Shown piece by piece: positions 33,849 through 42,600 of a stretch of 62,278 nt of DNA; position 1 is the stretch's first letter; the number at the start of each line of letters is the position of its first letter. The DNA is from RGIG8748 sp045606045. GTDB taxonomy: Bacteria; Bacillota; Clostridia; UMGS1810. The notes under the pieces are model-generated. The model made no database searches, had not been told where the DNA came from, and saw nothing but the letters and a program-made list of their open reading frames with translations. The translations under genes and the position numbers were made by a program. Where the stretch lies: assembly GCA_045606045.1 (NCBI GenBank), contig JAZURE010000004.1:1-62278 (forward strand). The letters are read 5' to 3'.

Positions 33849-34703
33849 TTATTTTCCTCTAAATATTACACCAAAGGCACCGGGGCCTGCGTGTATGCCT
33901 ATAGTAGGTCCCAAAACTTCGATTACAAAGTCGGTTTTGCCTGTTTTTTCGGTAAGTATATCTCTGAATTTTTCTGCCTTTTCGCTATCAAGCGCATGCA
34001 TTATCACGAAGGGCTGCTCGGTATCTTTGTCCATAGCTTCGTTTACCATGTCGGCTATTTTGCCCATTACCTTTTTCTTTCCTCTTACCTTGTCCTTACT
34101 CATTACAAGACCTTCTTCTATGGATAGGATAGGGGTTATATCGAGTACATCTGCAATAATTTTTGCTTTTGAACTTATTCTGCCGCCTTTTTTTAGGTAT
34201 TCAAGTGTATCGGGAGCAAAGAAAATTTTAGTTTTACTAAACGCTTTCTCAAGGTAAGAAATGATTTCTTCTTTGGTTTTTCCGTCATTTGCCATTTTTG
34301 CAGCTTCTATGGCATAGTAGCCGTAGCCGTAGGAAAAGCTTGACGGGTCAACAACGGTTATATCTGCATCGGGATTTTCTTCTTTTATTTCATTTGCGGC
34401 AAGGCATGCGCTCTGATATGTGCCGCTTGCATTTGCCGAAATCGGTATGTGGATTATTGCATATTCATCGGAAAACTTCTTGAATTCTTCTATATGCTGC
34501 GCTACTGTTATCTGTGAGGTTTTTGGAATATCGCTGCATTTTGGAAGAATTTTAAAGAATTCTTCGGGTGATATATCGTATCTGTCTTTGTATTCTTTGC
34601 CGTCTATGGTTATATTAATGGGCATAAGGTGTATGCCGTATTTTTCTGCAGTTTCGAGCGTAATGTCCGATGCTGTATCGGTAGTGATGATGATTTTCTT
34701 CAT
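33849..34703 (-). CDS. DegV-family fatty-acid-binding protein
   Basis: A 284-residue DegV protein with the N-terminal TTDTASDITLETAEKYGIHLMPINITIDG, the SANASGTYQSA lipid-site loop and the C-terminal GPTIGIHAGPGAFGVIF. DegV proteins bind fatty acids; some act as FakB subunits for fatty acid kinase. The start is ATG 34703, nine bases after AAAGGA; the longer frame to 34727 overlaps trmL. It is co-transcribed with trmL. Confidence 0.9.
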   Translation of the reverse strand: MKKIIITTDTASDITLETAEKYGIHLMPINITIDGKEYKDRYDISPEEFFKILPKCSDIPKTSQITVAQHIEEFKKFSDEYAIIHIPISANASGTYQSACLAANEIKEENPDADITVVDPSSFSYGYGYYAIEAAKMANDGKTKEEIISYLEKAFSKTKIFFAPDTLEYLKKGGRISSKAKIIADVLDITPILSIEEGLVMSKDKVRGKKKVMGKIADMVNEAMDKDTEQPFVIMHALDSEKAEKFRDILTEKTGKTDFVIEVLGPTIGIHAGPGAFGVIFRGK

Positions 34704-34720
34704 AGTATTCAATCCTTTCT

Positions 34721-35215
34721 TTACCATTCAAATTTTGTAAGATTTCCCGATGTTTCCAAATCGAAAAAGTCATTTTGCCTTAAGGCCTCGTATATTATTA
34801 TGGCAACGGAGTTGGATAGGTTTAGACTTCTCATATTGTTGCCCATTGGTATGCGGATGCATTTTTCTTTGTTCTCTTTTAAGAGAGCCTCATCAAGACC
34901 TTTTGTTTCTTTGCCAAACAGTATGTAGTCGCCGTCTTTGAATTCTACATCGCAGTATCGGTTAAGACTCTTTGTGGATGCAAAGTAAAAGTTGCCTCCC
35001 TCATTTCTGGCAAAAAATTCGTCTATATTATCGTACATTGTTATATCGAGTGTGTGCCAGTAGTCAAGACCTGCTCGTTTTAGCTTTTGGTCATCTATTG
35101 TAAAACCCATTGGTCCTACAAGGTGAAGTCTTGCACCGGTTACTGCACATGTTCTTGCTACATTACCGGTGTTTTGAGGTATTTCCGGCTCTACCATTAC
35201 TATATTGAAACTCAT
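34721..35215 (-). CDS. trmL: tRNA (cytidine/uridine-34 2'-O)-methyltransferase
   Basis: A 164-residue SPOUT methyltransferase that 2'-O-methylates the wobble base of tRNA-Leu. VEPEIPQNTGNVARTCAV at the N-terminus, LFGKETKGLDEALL (SAM knot) and IPMGNNMRSLNLSNSVAIIIYEALRQ at the C-terminus are diagnostic. The nearest ribosome site (AAAGGA) is about 15 bases from the ATG, longer than usual, yet no other start keeps the conserved N-terminus. Confidence 0.93.
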   Translation of the reverse strand: MSFNIVMVEPEIPQNTGNVARTCAVTGARLHLVGPMGFTIDDQKLKRAGLDYWHTLDITMYDNIDEFFARNEGGNFYFASTKSLNRYCDVEFKDGDYILFGKETKGLDEALLKENKEKCIRIPMGNNMRSLNLSNSVAIIIYEALRQNDFFDLETSGNLTKFEW

Positions 35216-35256
35216 GTTTTTTGGTAAAATTCCTTTCAGTACACAGTATTGTATAT

Positions 35257-35285
35257 ATTATACCATTTTTATACAGATAAATCAA
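35257..35285 (-). promoter_or_regulatory. Sigma-A promoter of trmL-degV
   Basis: Minus-strand TTGATT (35285-35280) and consensus TATAAT (35262-35257) with a 17-base spacer, about 40 bases before trmL. Confidence 0.75.
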
Positions 35286-35299
35286 GAAAAAGAAAATTA

Positions 35300-35327
35300 A
35301 GAGCCTTGGGAAATTTCCCAAAGCTCT
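35300..35327 (-). terminator. Terminator downstream of the SLH/GH18 gene
   Basis: The 16-base palindrome TTGGGAAATTTCCCAA is extended by AGAGC/GCTCT arms; read on the minus strand it is followed by TTAATTTTCTTTTTC. The stretch between it and the gene (35328-35479) shows no other gene. Confidence 0.75.
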
Positions 35328-35479
35328 GTATTGTATAACCGAGGGCTGTATATTGGAGACTGTAGAGTTGATAAAGTCTCTTATTTCAAAATTTGTATCT
35401 GTTTTTAAAACTGTTATTTTCGGAAAAAATATGCGGTTTGGGTGTGGAAAAGCATAGCTGAATGATAAAAAATTCGACA

Positions 35480-37411
35480 TTATAATTTTTCTTGTATCGT
35501 TTCCCATATCTTGCTTATTTCAAGCCCTCGTCTCCAACTTGCAACACCTGCAAGGGAGTATTTGTTTGCAATGTCAACTCTTTTGCCGATGGTGTCTGTG
35601 TTTTCAAGCCAGAACACACATGTCTTGCCTCCGCTTTGCCAGGATATTTTGTATTGACCGTCATCCTCTATATAGGTATAGGAGACATTATTAGAATTTA
35701 TAAGTTCATATGCTGTTTGCATACTTATGGCCTTGCTGGATGTTACTTTGCCGTTTTTGGTTTCAAAGTACCGCATATAGAACGGAATGCCAAGTATCAG
35801 CTTATCGGCATTTACCTCTTTAAGTGTTCTTTTTACAGACTCCTCCGTCCAATCAAGACTTGCCACGGAACCTGCGGTTTTACTTGAAGCATAGTACTCG
35901 TCGTATGCCATAAGCATTATATAGTCTGTGTTTTTGGATAGTGCATCTCTGTTGTAACACATAGACCAGTTTGCGCTTGTAGGCTCTTTTCGGGTTATGT
36001 CTGCAGATACTATAAGTCCAAGTTCGTGAAGCATAACCGTAAGCTCTCTGACATGCGCAGTTACAAGGAAGCGGTTTCTTTCGTAGATATTCTCAAAATC
36101 TATGTTTATACCGTCTATAAGGTATTTGCATGCGTATTCTGTAATGTAGGATATAGCCTTTTGTCTGGCATCGGTATTATTTAAAAAGCTGTCAGAGGTC
36201 TTGGCGGTAAAGTCGGTTTTGTATATGGGCCAGATTTCATAGCCGTTTTCTCTTGCATAGGTTATATATTTACGGGTAAGAGAGTTATAGAAATTTACAT
36301 TGCCGTAGAGCTTTTTGCTTTCAACACCAAGGTTTTCTGCCGAAATCTGAAACGAGGAGGGGGATACCACATTTACTCCTATGGGTGCATAATCGGGTAC
36401 CGAGGAATAAACCTCCCAGGTAAGATTTACTCTTTCGGGTTTCTGCAGTGTAAGGCTGTAGTCGTATACATACAGCTTGCCGTCATTTTGAATCATATCC
36501 ACCTTGTGCGTTGCATTGTAAACCCTGCTACGTGTTCCGCTTGCATTTGTTGTTACATATGTTATTTGTCCTTTGAAAACTGTAGTTGCCAAAGAGCCAT
36601 TAATAGTAATCGAGGTTAATGATGTATCGTAGGGAAGCTTCTCGACCTGTGTGGAAAGTGACTTTATTTTGTCCTGTGAATTAAGCTTCATTTCGGTTTC
36701 GCTGTGAGCACGCCCTATGGAAAGAGAAAGATTTTTCTTTGTATCTTTAAGTTCGTTTTGTATATATTGCTCGCTTAGCTTTTGGGCTTCTTTTTTATCT
36801 ATGTCCTCCTGAGAGTTCAAGAGTCTTACGAGCATTGCGGCACATTCTGCTCTTGTGGCGTTCTTTTTGGGTCTGAAGGTATTGTCGGAAAAACCCGATA
36901 TTATGCCTGAGGACACCGCTTTTTTCAGTTCATCTTTGTAACGATACGAAAAAGATATGTCCTTAAAACTTACTTTGCCGTTTTCTTCTTTTGGCAGACA
37001 CCTTGCAATTATAAGCATTATTTCTTCTCTGGTGATGCTCTTTTTTGGTGCAAAAAGACCTTCGCCTATACCTGTTACAAGACCTGCATTCTTTGCAGCA
37101 CCTATTTCTTTAAAAAATACATGTTCGGGAGTTATGTCTTCAAAATCCTGTATATTTGTCTCTTCAAGCGAGAGAGCTCTGGCAATAAGAGCTGTGAATT
37201 CGCCTCTTGTTATTGCGCTGTCGGGGTTTAAGTTGTTATTGCTGCCTCGGAGTATATCCGCATACATGAGGGAAGATATTTCGTCTTCTGCCCAATGGGA
37301 GTCAATGTCTTTGGGTGAATAACCGCTTGTGGCAAAAGCAGGCGGAAAACTCCATAATGATAGAATTATGCCAAGGCTTGCAAAAACAGAAACTATGTTT
37401 CGTGCTTTCAT
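35480..37411 (-). CDS. SLH-anchored GH18-type glycosidase
   Basis: A 643-residue exported protein with a signal peptide (about 1-28), three SLH domains (about 30-85, 88-150, 150-212; e.g. DSHWAEDEISSLMYADILRGSNNNLNPDSAITRGEF), a linker with a beta-rich domain (about 215-340), and a GH18 barrel (about 345-643). The GH18 motif DGINIDFE (D433, D438, E440) is intact, so hydrolase activity is plausible. YaaH/SleL-type GH18 enzymes cut peptidoglycan or cortex N-acetylglucosamine bonds, and SLH domains tether the enzyme to the wall. The ATG is preceded by AAAGGAAAT. Confidence 0.87.
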   Translation of the reverse strand: MKARNIVSVFASLGIILSLWSFPPAFATSGYSPKDIDSHWAEDEISSLMYADILRGSNNNLNPDSAITRGEFTALIARALSLEETNIQDFEDITPEHVFFKEIGAAKNAGLVTGIGEGLFAPKKSITREEIMLIIARCLPKEENGKVSFKDISFSYRYKDELKKAVSSGIISGFSDNTFRPKKNATRAECAAMLVRLLNSQEDIDKKEAQKLSEQYIQNELKDTKKNLSLSIGRAHSETEMKLNSQDKIKSLSTQVEKLPYDTSLTSITINGSLATTVFKGQITYVTTNASGTRSRVYNATHKVDMIQNDGKLYVYDYSLTLQKPERVNLTWEVYSSVPDYAPIGVNVVSPSSFQISAENLGVESKKLYGNVNFYNSLTRKYITYARENGYEIWPIYKTDFTAKTSDSFLNNTDARQKAISYITEYACKYLIDGINIDFENIYERNRFLVTAHVRELTVMLHELGLIVSADITRKEPTSANWSMCYNRDALSKNTDYIMLMAYDEYYASSKTAGSVASLDWTEESVKRTLKEVNADKLILGIPFYMRYFETKNGKVTSSKAISMQTAYELINSNNVSYTYIEDDGQYKISWQSGGKTCVFWLENTDTIGKRVDIANKYSLAGVASWRRGLEISKIWETIQEKL

Positions 37412-37558
37412 ATTTTTGTATTTCCTTTCGCAAATTCGGGTAGCAATTTAATTATACAGTATTTAAAAACGATACGATAGTATAAATATTTTCATTTGAC
37501 GCCATATTTTGACAAAAACTGCGCCCACACTATGTTACAATATATACAGGTGGTTAAA

Positions 37559-38446
37559 ATGAAAAAGATACTTTCAGCTTTGATATTTATAATTCTATTA
37601 TGTGCCTGCTCTAAAGAAGAGGTTTTCATACCTACCGAGACAGAGCATTTTTCGGGGGAGGATATGTATGTATCCTTCCTTAAGCTTGATGATGGATTCT
37701 GTGCACTTTTGGAAACTCCGCAAAAGGAAAATATATTAATAGGTTGCGGCGGCAGTGAGGATTTTCCGTGTGTGTATGAATTTTTAAGAAGCAGATATGT
37801 TTCGAGACTTGATATTATCATGCTTATTTCCGACAATTCCTCGTGTACGGGTGGTTTTGAAAAGGTGATATCCAACTTTGAGGCGGACAAGGTTTATGCG
37901 GGTGCGGATTTTGCGGATTTAGACAGTATAAGAAAAATGTGCATGGCAAATTCACATATGGGAACAGAATTGTTTTTGGTATCAGAGGGCACAAGGATTT
38001 ATGATGGTGATGATGTAACCATAGATGCAGTATCATCACGCCTTTGCGATACTCCTCACGGGAGAAGAAGTGCAGTAAGCCTGTATGCAGTATATAGGGA
38101 CAATGCAGTTTTCATAGAGGGCGATGGCGATTATGTTGCAGAGAGGGATATTGTTAAAACAATGGGCTCATCGGTGGGTGCAGATATAATATGCGTTCCG
38201 CACGGCGCCACTACAGATTTGCCGAGCGAGGAGCTTTTGGAGGCAGCAAAGCCCAAGTATGCCGTAATACCTGTGTATAACGATAATTATTCTCTTATGC
38301 GTCTTACAAAACGCTTTGAAGAAAAGGGTATACAATGGGTACGGACAGACAGTGAGGGTACAATTACCTTTGCAATAGACGGCATGAATATAAAATACCA
38401 TATACAAAAGGTCGAGGATAATACTTCCTTATCGCCCTCGACCTAA
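37559..38446 (+). CDS. Lipoprotein with degenerate metallo-beta-lactamase-like (ComEC-type) domain
   Basis: A 295-residue lipoprotein (lipobox LLCAC, Cys17). The fold signs are those of the ComEC/Rec2 MBL domain: VSFLKLDDGFCALLETPQKENILIGCGG (strand, then DxG-like loop), VSRLDIIMLISDNSSCTGGFEKVI in the place of LTHxHxDHxGG, and a later GDGDYVAERDIV. The His/Asp metal ligands are missing, so it is probably not a hydrolase. The start is ATG 37559 after AGGTGG; the in-frame codons from 37496 overlap a possible promoter. The function is unknown. Confidence 0.65.
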   Translation: MKKILSALIFIILLCACSKEEVFIPTETEHFSGEDMYVSFLKLDDGFCALLETPQKENILIGCGGSEDFPCVYEFLRSRYVSRLDIIMLISDNSSCTGGFEKVISNFEADKVYAGADFADLDSIRKMCMANSHMGTELFLVSEGTRIYDGDDVTIDAVSSRLCDTPHGRRSAVSLYAVYRDNAVFIEGDGDYVAERDIVKTMGSSVGADIICVPHGATTDLPSEELLEAAKPKYAVIPVYNDNYSLMRLTKRFEEKGIQWVRTDSEGTITFAIDGMNIKYHIQKVEDNTSLSPST

Positions 38447-38503
38447 AGTAAATGGTGCCAAAGCACCGTTCCAGACTGCCTCAAAAGAATTATAATGTTT
38501 ATC

Positions 38504-38531
38504 TTGAATTTTTATAAAAATATGTTATAAT
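38504..38531 (+). promoter_or_regulatory. Promoter of the leader-peptide / RHS region
   Basis: TTGAAT (38504-38509) and consensus TATAAT (38526-38531) with a 16-base spacer, 41 bases before a tiny ORF with its own ribosome site. Two small stems (AGGTCGAGG/CCTCGACCT at 38409-38444 and GGTGC/GCACC at 38455-38467) precede it and may end the lipoprotein transcript. Confidence 0.65.
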
Positions 38532-38571
38532 AAACATAAATAAAGGTGAATAGCTGAACGGAGGGACGACA

Positions 38572-38622
38572 ATGTTATTGAAAGTAAGCAGTTTCAGGCA
38601 AAAGATAGGTGTTTGCAATTAG
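38572..38622 (+). CDS. Putative 16-residue leader peptide
   Basis: A complete tiny ORF, MLLKVSSFRQKIGVCN, with the ribosome site GGAGGG (38560-38565) six bases before its ATG. Its last third overlaps the 5' arm of a terminator hairpin, so ribosome movement through it would change folding. No run of one regulatory amino acid is visible. Coding is inferred from the ribosome site and position only. Confidence 0.45.
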   Translation: MLLKVSSFRQKIGVCN

Positions 38623-38650
38623 TTTGCAAGGTCTTTCTTTTGCCTTTTTT
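38597..38650 (+). terminator. Attenuator-like terminator overlapping the leader ORF
   Basis: GGCAAAAGA (38597-38605) pairs with TCTTTTGCC (38636-38644), with an inner TTGCAA/TTGCAA stem (38613-38618, 38624-38629), directly followed by TTTTTT (38645-38650). It is a textbook intrinsic terminator placed between the promoter and the next gene. Transcripts must read through it to reach the secreted-protein and RHS genes unless another promoter is used in the remaining 38651-38768, where I see no gene. Confidence 0.8.
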
Positions 38651-38768
38651 AAAATAAGGAGTGTTATGAAATAATACATGCATAACAAATATGGTGAAAT
38701 TCAAAACACATTCAGATGTAACAGACAAAGTGCAGGTTTATACGATTCAACAGGAGGTTAGATTTATT

Positions 38769-39632
38769 ATGAAAAAAAGAATAGCAATATTATTATCAAT
38801 TTTATTAGTAACAACAACAATAACAGTTTTTGCAATATCCGCTGATGGACAGATAGGTCAGAATCTTATTAAAAAAGGATATACAGAGCAGGATTTGGCC
38901 GAAATTGATGCAATAGTTGCTTTGTCGGATGAAAATATTGTTGATTATATCGTTCAGAAATATAAGGTATTGGGTGATTGGAAGAAAGTAAGAGAAGCTT
39001 ATGGTATCAGTGAGACTACCTATGAGAATCATATGAAGGCTCAGGCTGAATGGCAAGCAATCCTTGACAAGATTCCAGACGAATTTATGACTGCTATGAG
39101 AGAAACGATGACACGGCAGGAAATAAACTACTTCATTAACCGAATGAATATCATGGATATTGACTTCAATTATGCTTGGAAACAATACCACGCAGGAAAA
39201 ACTCCCGAAGAAATACTAGCTGAGAAAAAAGCAGAAAAAGATAAAATATCTGAATTAACTACTACTTATGTTATGAGTGATATGAGTGAAACGGAGTATT
39301 GGAAAGCGTATTCAGAAATTAAAGGTGGAGATGATATAACAATTAGTCAAATACTTATGGAGGTAAAACAGTTAAGAACTGATGTGAGAAACAGACACAA
39401 ACTCCAAAGCGGAATTACAGATGAAGAAATCAAGTATTGTGAATCGCAAGGTATGACTAATCCGATGGATATGTTCAGAGCAAAATATATATCTAAAGGG
39501 AATAAGATACCTCTCGAAAATGTTGTTGCCTCAAAATTGAAACATAGTGATTGGACAGCAGCAACAGCGGATGTGCTTAAGATTCCGGAGGCAGAATACA
39601 GAAGGATGGTAGAAGAAACACAAACTGAATAG
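38769..39632 (+). CDS. Secreted protein of unknown function upstream of RHS gene
   Basis: A 287-residue exported protein (signal peptide about 1-25, ending FAISA). The mature part is helical and charged, with motif-like segments such as YKVLGDWKKVREAYGISETTYENH and SDWTAATADVLKIPEAEYRRMVEE that look like repeats of one helical unit. I do not recognise a family. ATG 38769 lies 11 bases after AGGAGG. It is followed after 18 bases by the RHS gene, so both share a transcript; it may be an export or wall partner of the RHS protein. Confidence 0.65.
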   Translation: MKKRIAILLSILLVTTTITVFAISADGQIGQNLIKKGYTEQDLAEIDAIVALSDENIVDYIVQKYKVLGDWKKVREAYGISETTYENHMKAQAEWQAILDKIPDEFMTAMRETMTRQEINYFINRMNIMDIDFNYAWKQYHAGKTPEEILAEKKAEKDKISELTTTYVMSDMSETEYWKAYSEIKGGDDITISQILMEVKQLRTDVRNRHKLQSGITDEEIKYCESQGMTNPMDMFRAKYISKGNKIPLENVVASKLKHSDWTAATADVLKIPEAEYRRMVEETQTE

Positions 39633-39650
39633 ATTGCGAGGTGAACCGTA

Positions 39651-42600
39651 ATGAAGAAAACATTTTACTCGGCTATTTTTATGGTGCTTTTTACGGTTGC
39701 GTTATCTATTAATGCTTTCGCCATGACAGATGCGGAAAGAGATTTGTATAATCACCAGTACTATCCGCAGTCCGTTAATAATGGCGGAATTAATCAGGCA
39801 CCCCAGGAAAGTGAGCATGACTTTTATGTAAACCCAGCTACCGGAAACTCGATTGTTAAGGTAACAGATGTGATTTTACCTGGTAAAAATTGATTTGATT
39901 TAGAAATATCAAGGGTATATAATTCGTTCTCCTCAAATTTATACGAGCCTTATGTAATAGAAGAAGAACGATATACATCAACGCCGTTTTATATTGTTGA
40001 GGCAGAAAAAGACTTCGAGAAATATGATAGTTACAATGATATTTCTGATTTTGGTTATAACAATGATGTTTGCATCAATGCGAATTATTATAATTATACT
40101 ACCGACAAACTGAAATATAGTAATATGTCAAAATTTGAGTTCGATAAAAATTCATGTACAGAAGACGATGTGTTTGATACGTATGAAGAAGCTCTTGCCT
40201 TAGCAAATAGCTTGAATTCAAAAAATCCTGATATTAATACAACATACCCAAACGCATCTGTAGGAAAATATTGGGCAGATTACAAAAATTGTACAGTTTC
40301 TATCGTATATATTAATGTTTATACTCCTGTTTTTTCTACAGGACTTCTTCCCGATACAGCAAACGAAAGATATTCAAAGTTGGGTGCGGGATGGGAATTT
40401 GACTTCCCGTATGTGGAAAAAAGATATGGTGAAGATTGGTACGAGTATCTGCATTATGGCGATAAAGGTGTATGGGAAATTGACACATCATCCAATGGCG
40501 GTGAAAATGGACTTTTAGGATATACCCTGAATGATATAATTTTGGATTATGATAATTCAGTCACACATGATGGTTATGATTCTGAATACTGTGTGACAGA
40601 AAAAGATGGAACAAAATCTTATTTCGGAGAAGATGGAAGGTTACTGCTTCAAAGAGACAGGTACGGAAATGAGATAAAGTTCTATTGTGATTGGGAATAT
40701 TATTATGACACAAGAGGAACAAGACGTAAATATCCATATCTGATAGGTATCACGGATTCTGTGGGAAGAACAGTGACAATAGATTATGGCAGTGATTATA
40801 CATCGTCAAGCATTACCTATAAAAATATTACAATGACGATTACAGATCCAACTGATTCGTCAAATACATTGATATATACTTATAGGTTGAAACAACTTTC
40901 AAATCGTTCCATAGATGACATTGAAGAATATGTACTTGACAGAGTTGCCAGACCAGATGGTGAATATTCAAGCTATAGTTATTGGAATCTTGAAGCTCCA
41001 GTGAATTTCTTTGATAGAAATGATACTTTTGTAAGCGAATATGCTGATTACAAAAACTCTAATATTGGCAACAGTTATATATCCGGTGATAATGTTGCAG
41101 AAATATCCGGTGCGAGTAATTATTATGCCTTGCTGTCCGCTGCATATGAACCAGATGACAGAGAATGCAGATTCTATTATTCAAGATTTTTGAAAAACTG
41201 CACACCGACAGGCTCCATGCTTTTCTTCAAAGCGTATTATATGTGTGATGATATGCGTTTTGATGAGAATGACACGCAGTACGAGGTGAACGAGCATAAC
41301 TATCAGTATTTCATAAATAATGATTATGAATATGACGGATATCCAGGTTACAGAAGAACTGAACGAATTCCCTCAACGTTCAGAATAATTTCAAAAGATA
41401 TCGTTGGTGACAAAGAAGGTTTGGCGGATAAACTTGTTACAAATACGTATACATATCGTTATACAGGAATTGAAGACACACAGACAATTCTTCTTGATAA
41501 CAGTGTGTCAAGCAGCGTTGACTTTAAAACAACTGTCAACTATACCTATAACGAAGATACAAGTCTTGTAACAAATAGTTTGACTAAGAACTATGACTCG
41601 GTATCTGCAACTGAGTATATGGAGTACAGTGAAGCATACACTTACGACAGCAGTGATTATGGTGATTTGTTAAGTGTAACTCCAAATTCGGTCAGTGACA
41701 GAACCATCATCTATGAGTACAATTCCACATATCATTACCCGACAAAGAGGACATACAAACGAAACCCATCTACAACTGTTGTAGAAGAATATACTCCTAC
41801 ATCGGACAATTTATCTATTCAGTATGAAAAAGTATATGAAAACGATTCGTTGAAGAAAACTATTGAATATGCTTACGACTCATATGGCAATATCATTCAG
41901 AAAAAAGAGTATTTGAGTGATACAGATTATGTTCGTACTGATTACTCGTACACAGATACACAGTATAACGGGCAGTTTACCGGTTCAAATTTAATGAGTG
42001 AAACTGTGTACGGTGTTGTAGACAACGATAATTCGTCTAAAAATGTCTCTGTCAGCTACCAATATGACTGGAGAGGAAATCCAACAAGGGTTATTGATGG
42101 AAAAGGAAATTCAACACAGTATGAATATGATGTACTGAATAGAGTTATAAAAACAACTGCCCCTGATGGCTCTGTTGAAACCGTTTTGTATGATTATAAT
42201 GATAGAGAGATCACCAAAACAGATGCTCTGGGAACAAAAATTATGTATTATTATGATGGTTCAGGTAATCTTTTAGAAGAATCAATTGACACATGGCAAA
42301 ATCAAATAAAAGAGTATTGGTATGATGGTTATAACAATCTGATTAAGGAAATTATTCGAAGCAGTGGCAATAACGAATCAACCATAACCTACACCTACGA
42401 TACTCTTCAAAGACCGTTTACAAAAGAGGTTTATGACAACGCAGGAACACTTGTGTATAAAGAAACCTATTCCTATGATGTTACTGCTGATTATCGCAAA
42501 GAAACTGTAACTGTGGTTGGCGGAGAAAATAATCCGTCTGTAGTTACAAGTATTTACTACGATAACTATGGTAACAAAATCAAAACCGAAGTTGGAAGTG

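Noticed and set aside
38504..38650. Known riboswitch class in the leader before the RHS region
   Set aside because: No conserved core of c-di-GMP-I/II, TPP, SAM, glycine, lysine or cobalamin aptamers is visible; the small ORF with terminator explains the structure better.
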